In this document: positions 31,313 to 33,729 of the stretch, in pieces
Position numbering within the stretch: the first letter of the stretch is position 1
How the letters are laid out: every line of letters starts with the position of its first letter
NCBI RefSeq assembly: GCF_000724545.1
Contig: NZ_JHBV01000143.1
Coordinates: 1 to 33,729, forward strand
Length of the DNA: 33,729 nt
From: Aureispira sp. CCB-QB1
GTDB taxonomy: Bacteria; Bacteroidota; Bacteroidia; Chitinophagales; Saprospiraceae
Direction: 5' to 3'
The notes under the pieces: model-generated
The model's database searches: none
Told to the model about the DNA's origin: nothing
Seen by the model: only the letters and a program-made list of their open reading frames with translations
Made by a program: the position numbers and the translations under genes

Positions 31313-32452
31313 TATCTCACCAAATCGTTTCATGTCATCTATGAAATTTACACGCAACTGTTTTTTCTGAACCCTAAAGTATTGTCGTATTTCTTTTAGT
31401 GTTGTATTATAGTATGCTGGATTTTTTAGATGATTTACTTTTTTCTCTTTCAAAGACTTCAAATCAAAGTGATATTTTTTTCGTCTCTCTTTCTTGAGAA
31501 CTCTGATATCTTTTCGTTGCTCATTTCTTTCTTCTTTATAAGAAATTTTTTCAGAATATATTGTTGCTGTTGTTTGCCTTTTGGTTGTAATTCTACAGAC
31601 AGGAACTTGTTTTTTTATCCGTTCAGGATCCATTCTTATTGCATACGAAATTTGTTTTTTTGTGACTGATTCTACTTCTGACTTCATTGATTCCCATGTA
31701 TAGTTTTCTTTATAAGAGTAGAGATAGTTATCTATTGTTTCTGCTAAATATTTGAAAAAAATCCCACCATTTTTATCAATATTTGCATAGCTATTAGGCG
31801 CTGATGAAATAAAATCAATACATTTAGTAATATACGGTTTATGTTTTTCTTGTTTTAGTGGAGCTAATAATATCTGCCAAAATAGTGAGGAATTATTTAG
31901 GTCTTTATGTCCATCATAAAATTTCATTTTACTACCTATTGAGCCATCTGGTTCTCCTGCAATTTGGGGGTGATTTTGGTATCCAGGAATCAATGCGTTA
32001 CAAGTGTTGAGAATAGATATAACTACTGATGGCTTATTAGATAATATATCATCTAGCAAATCACTATATCTAAATGTATTGACACCTTTTCCAAGAAATA
32101 AAATAGGATAACTATCTTCTCTTTGCCAGTTCTCTCTATATCCATGTCCTAAATAAACAACAATAATAATATCCCCTTTCGAATATTTTAGCTCATCATC
32201 TATAACATGATTTATTTGGTCTTCTGTAAAATTATTCCCCATTAAATTATGCTCTTTAATATCAACAATACCAAGCATTATTGATATTTCTTTTACTTGA
32301 CGATCAAATTTTTTTTCAATTGCTTCAGATGCTAATAGAAAAGCTTCATTATTAGAATCCATTATTTTTATATAATGAATATCTCTTATGTCTTTTGCGA
32401 ATAAACTGAAATTCAGACAAAAAATAAAAAGTATTAATATGTTAATTTTCAT
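31301..32452 (-). CDS. Exported caspase-like (C14) protease
   Basis: From the ATG at 32452 this is a 383-residue protein with signal peptide MKINILILFIFCLNFSLFA. A longer start at 32527 would overlap the upstream gene by 43 bases and hide the signal. The caspase-fold domain has catalytic His103 in VVYLGHGYR and Cys151 in SILNTCNAL, followed by FISSAPNSYANIDKNGGIFF, typical after the small subunit. The ~110-residue C-terminus is very basic and helical. It is the last gene of a three-gene operon of exported proteins. It may mature or destroy periplasmic proteins; an inducible self-killing or effector role is inference. Confidence 0.75.
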   Translation of the reverse strand: MKINILILFIFCLNFSLFAKDIRDIHYIKIMDSNNEAFLLASEAIEKKFDRQVKEISIMLGIVDIKEHNLMGNNFTEDQINHVIDDELKYSKGDIIIVVYLGHGYRENWQREDSYPILFLGKGVNTFRYSDLLDDILSNKPSVVISILNTCNALIPGYQNHPQIAGEPDGSIGSKMKFYDGHKDLNNSSLFWQILLAPLKQEKHKPYITKCIDFISSAPNSYANIDKNGGIFFKYLAETIDNYLYSYKENYTWESMKSEVESVTKKQISYAIRMDPERIKKQVPVCRITTKRQTTATIYSEKISYKEERNEQRKDIRVLKKERRKKYHFDLKSLKEKKVNHLKNPAYYNTTLKEIRQYFRVQKKQLRVNFIDDMKRFGEIIKY

Positions 32453-32484
32453 AGTTTTAATATTAGATATAATGATATATAGAC

Positions 32485-33060
32485 TTAATCTAGTGATAGA
32501 GGAGATGCAAATCTTTTTTCTTCCCATCTTTCTCTTAACTGATTTCCTAGAGATATATGAATAGTTCTTATTTTATCCTCAAATTCTTTAGAATGGGATT
32601 TATTTGCTTCAGATTTTGTAAATCTAAAATCATCACCAGCAATTTTTTGATATATATACTTACTCCCTGATTCTTTTAAAGAGTATATTTCTAAGGTATA
32701 GAAGTATATATCAGTTCTATTTAAAAATTTAATTGTCCCAAATATTGCATAAGAAGGTAAATTTTGTTTATCACTTGAATCAAATGTAAAGTCAGATGGT
32801 TTAATATGATTCTCTGAGTTTAGCCATTTTTGCTTGATACTTAGTATTGATCCAGCTAGATTTTCATTATATATAGGAATGTTCATTGCTAAAAAATCAT
32901 TTTCTAAATATCCTGTGATGAATTCTGTTAGATCAACAAAATTGTTGTCTGACATTCTCACCCCTGCAATAAAGACAGATTTAGAATTATTTTTGGAGCT
33001 CTGAGCAAAAGAAACTTTTGAATAAATTGTTAACAACAAGAGTAGGAGTATTTTTTTCAT
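32485..33060 (-). CDS. Exported protein of unknown function in the caspase operon
   Basis: This is a 191-residue protein with signal peptide MKKILLLLLLTIYSKVSFAQ. The mature part has alternating strands and helices (VFIAGVRMSD, YAIFGTIKFLNRTDIYFYTL, YIYQKIAGDDFRF). It loosely resembles LpoB/CsgG/FlgO-like periplasmic domains, in which a short strand is followed by '-FG-I'; I would not name a family. It starts seven bases after the lipoprotein gene and ends 32 bases before the protease start, so it is one operon. Confidence 0.6.
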   Translation of the reverse strand: MKKILLLLLLTIYSKVSFAQSSKNNSKSVFIAGVRMSDNNFVDLTEFITGYLENDFLAMNIPIYNENLAGSILSIKQKWLNSENHIKPSDFTFDSSDKQNLPSYAIFGTIKFLNRTDIYFYTLEIYSLKESGSKYIYQKIAGDDFRFTKSEANKSHSKEFEDKIRTIHISLGNQLRERWEEKRFASPLSLD

Positions 33061-33067
33061 AGCTAAT

Positions 33068-33532
33068 CTAATATTTAGAGAATGTTATAGTTTGATTATT
33101 TTGGAAATTACCTGAAGTTTTCTTTTCTGAAGAATTAGAAAATGCTTTTAGCACTTGATTAGTGTTTTTTCTAGGAATAGATATAAGTATAGGCGATTGA
33201 CTAATAAGCTGGGCTGGTAAATTATCTATCATGAATTTTGTGTATTTATTGTATCCGTCAAAAATTAGTTCTAAGGTATCCCTTTCTTCTAATCGTATTG
33301 GATTATCTTGATTCTTAGAATTATTTTCCGTTGTATGAATGTGATTTGAATTGTGATAATGATGCTCTGTTGTCATATTTCCCCCTGCTGTTGTTACTGT
33401 ACCTCCACTTATATTCTGATTTAGTTGGTTTCCTGTGCCAGCATTGATAGGACCAGTCTGTAGCTTTTTTTCCCCATCGCCACAACTTATAAAAATTATA
33501 AGTGGCAATAAAAAGTATGTTATTTTTTTCAT
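33068..33532 (-). CDS. His-rich lipoprotein heading the caspase operon
   Basis: This is a 154-residue protein. The lipoprotein signal is MKKITYFLLPLIIFIS followed by Cys17. A low-complexity Gly/Thr/Asn region (ISGGTVTTAGGNMTT) is followed by a histidine cluster EHHYHNSNHIH, able to bind metal, and then a small beta-rich domain (DTLELIFDGYNKYTKFMIDN, ILISIPRK, NFQNNQTITFSKY). I know no family. As first gene of the operon it may anchor or sense for the protease. It is divergent from the WYL regulator, with a palindrome between. Confidence 0.6.
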   Translation of the reverse strand: MKKITYFLLPLIIFISCGDGEKKLQTGPINAGTGNQLNQNISGGTVTTAGGNMTTEHHYHNSNHIHTTENNSKNQDNPIRLEERDTLELIFDGYNKYTKFMIDNLPAQLISQSPILISIPRKNTNQVLKAFSNSSEKKTSGNFQNNQTITFSKY

Positions 33533-33573
33533 AGTTGTATATTTAGTGATATATACAATTATCTTTTCGTCTT

Positions 33574-33590
33574 GTACACTCTTTGTGTAC
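33574..33590. promoter_or_regulatory. Palindrome between the WYL gene and the lipoprotein/caspase operon
   Basis: GTACAC-TCTTT-GTGTAC lies in the 77-base divergent region, 20 bases before the WYL ATG. It overlaps the likely -33 area of the WYL promoter (TTG 33572, TAAGATTT 33593). It is a candidate operator for the WYL protein. Confidence 0.55.
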
Positions 33591-33609
33591 TATAAGATTT
33601 TATAATAAA

Positions 33610-33729
33610 ATGCCTGTAAATAAGAATGCACAGCTTAGATATAACACTTTGGATAAATGTTTTAGAAATTTTGGTAGGAAATACTACTGGCAAGACTTAT
33701 TAGACGCTGTTAATAAAGTATTGATAGAA
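33610..33729 (+). CDS. Start of the WYL-domain regulator (continues at position 1)
   Basis: ATG at 33610 begins MPVNKNAQLRYNTLDKCFRN, the usual N-terminus of WYL regulators. Codons run without interruption into position 1-986 after the 83-base overlap is collapsed. From 33647 onwards this is the same sequence as positions 1-83. Confidence 0.88.
   Translation, partial: MPVNKNAQLRYNTLDKCFRNFGRKYYWQDLLDAVNKVLIE
33647..33729 (+). repeat. 83-base terminal overlap identical to positions 1-83
   Basis: Every base matches the first 83 of the window. It is an assembly overlap showing circularity rather than a biological repeat; the unit length is 33,646 bp. Confidence 0.95.

Noticed and set aside
1-33729. 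A suppressor tRNA (anticodon UCA) on the plasmid
   Set aside because: I looked in the intergenic regions for anticodon and T-loop patterns and saw none. A tRNA-finding program would be more sensitive.

Overview
The window looks like one complete circular plasmid of about 33,646 bp. Its last 83 bases (33647-33729) are identical to its first 83, and the WYL-domain gene cut at the left end gets a normal start (ATG at 33610) only when the ends are joined. The DNA is AT-rich. The host looks like a member of the Bacteroidota: there are several lipoprotein and secreted proteins with short MKK-type signals, an outer-membrane barrel, promoters with a TAnnTTTG -7 element, and few Shine-Dalgarno sites. 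No tRNA, rRNA or CRISPR array was seen.

Layout. (1) 33610 through 0 to 7587 is a defence block: a WYL regulator facing a HEPN-like/methyltransferase pair, then a two-gene Gabija system (gajA, gajB) with a diverged repeat of about 90 bp on each side. (2) 7937-9637 is one long reading frame interrupted only by TGA. It joins a C5 DNA methyltransferase to a catalytically dead serine-recombinase domain. (3) 9677-12267 holds small accessory genes (KTSC, a broken DUF2188 gene, a tiny membrane protein, HNH) opposite a sigma-factor-like gene and its partner. (4) 12418-13371 is a C39-like peptidase lipoprotein. (5) 13799-19393 is a helix-turn-helix protein with a perfect inverted repeat over its start, a mobilisation pair (replication-relaxation protein and a VirD4/TraG-like ATPase) and a coiled-coil protein. 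(6) 20165-21870 encodes a lipoprotein and a barrel. (7) 21994-25728 is the replication and partition core: Rep_3 initiator, iterons, a ribbon-helix-helix protein, ParA, and a second ParA carrying TGA codons. (8) 25933-30881 carries Fic, a small TGA-containing gene, two serine recombinases and an AbiE toxin-antitoxin pair. (9) 31030-33532 is an operon for a secreted caspase-like protease with two exported partners, plus a toxin remnant.

The most unusual point is mixed genetic code. Three plus-strand genes (7937-9637, 25075-25728, 27071-27280) are open only if TGA is read as an amino acid. At the informative positions (methyltransferase motif IV GGSPC, motif X GNAV, ParA residue 4 and the late ParA Gly) that amino acid is glycine, not tryptophan. 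TGA as glycine is genetic code 25 of Absconditabacteria and Gracilibacteria. The other 31 genes contain no internal TGA, and only the AbiE pair stops on TGA. The plasmid therefore either picked up genes from a code-25 organism or moves between hosts with different codes.
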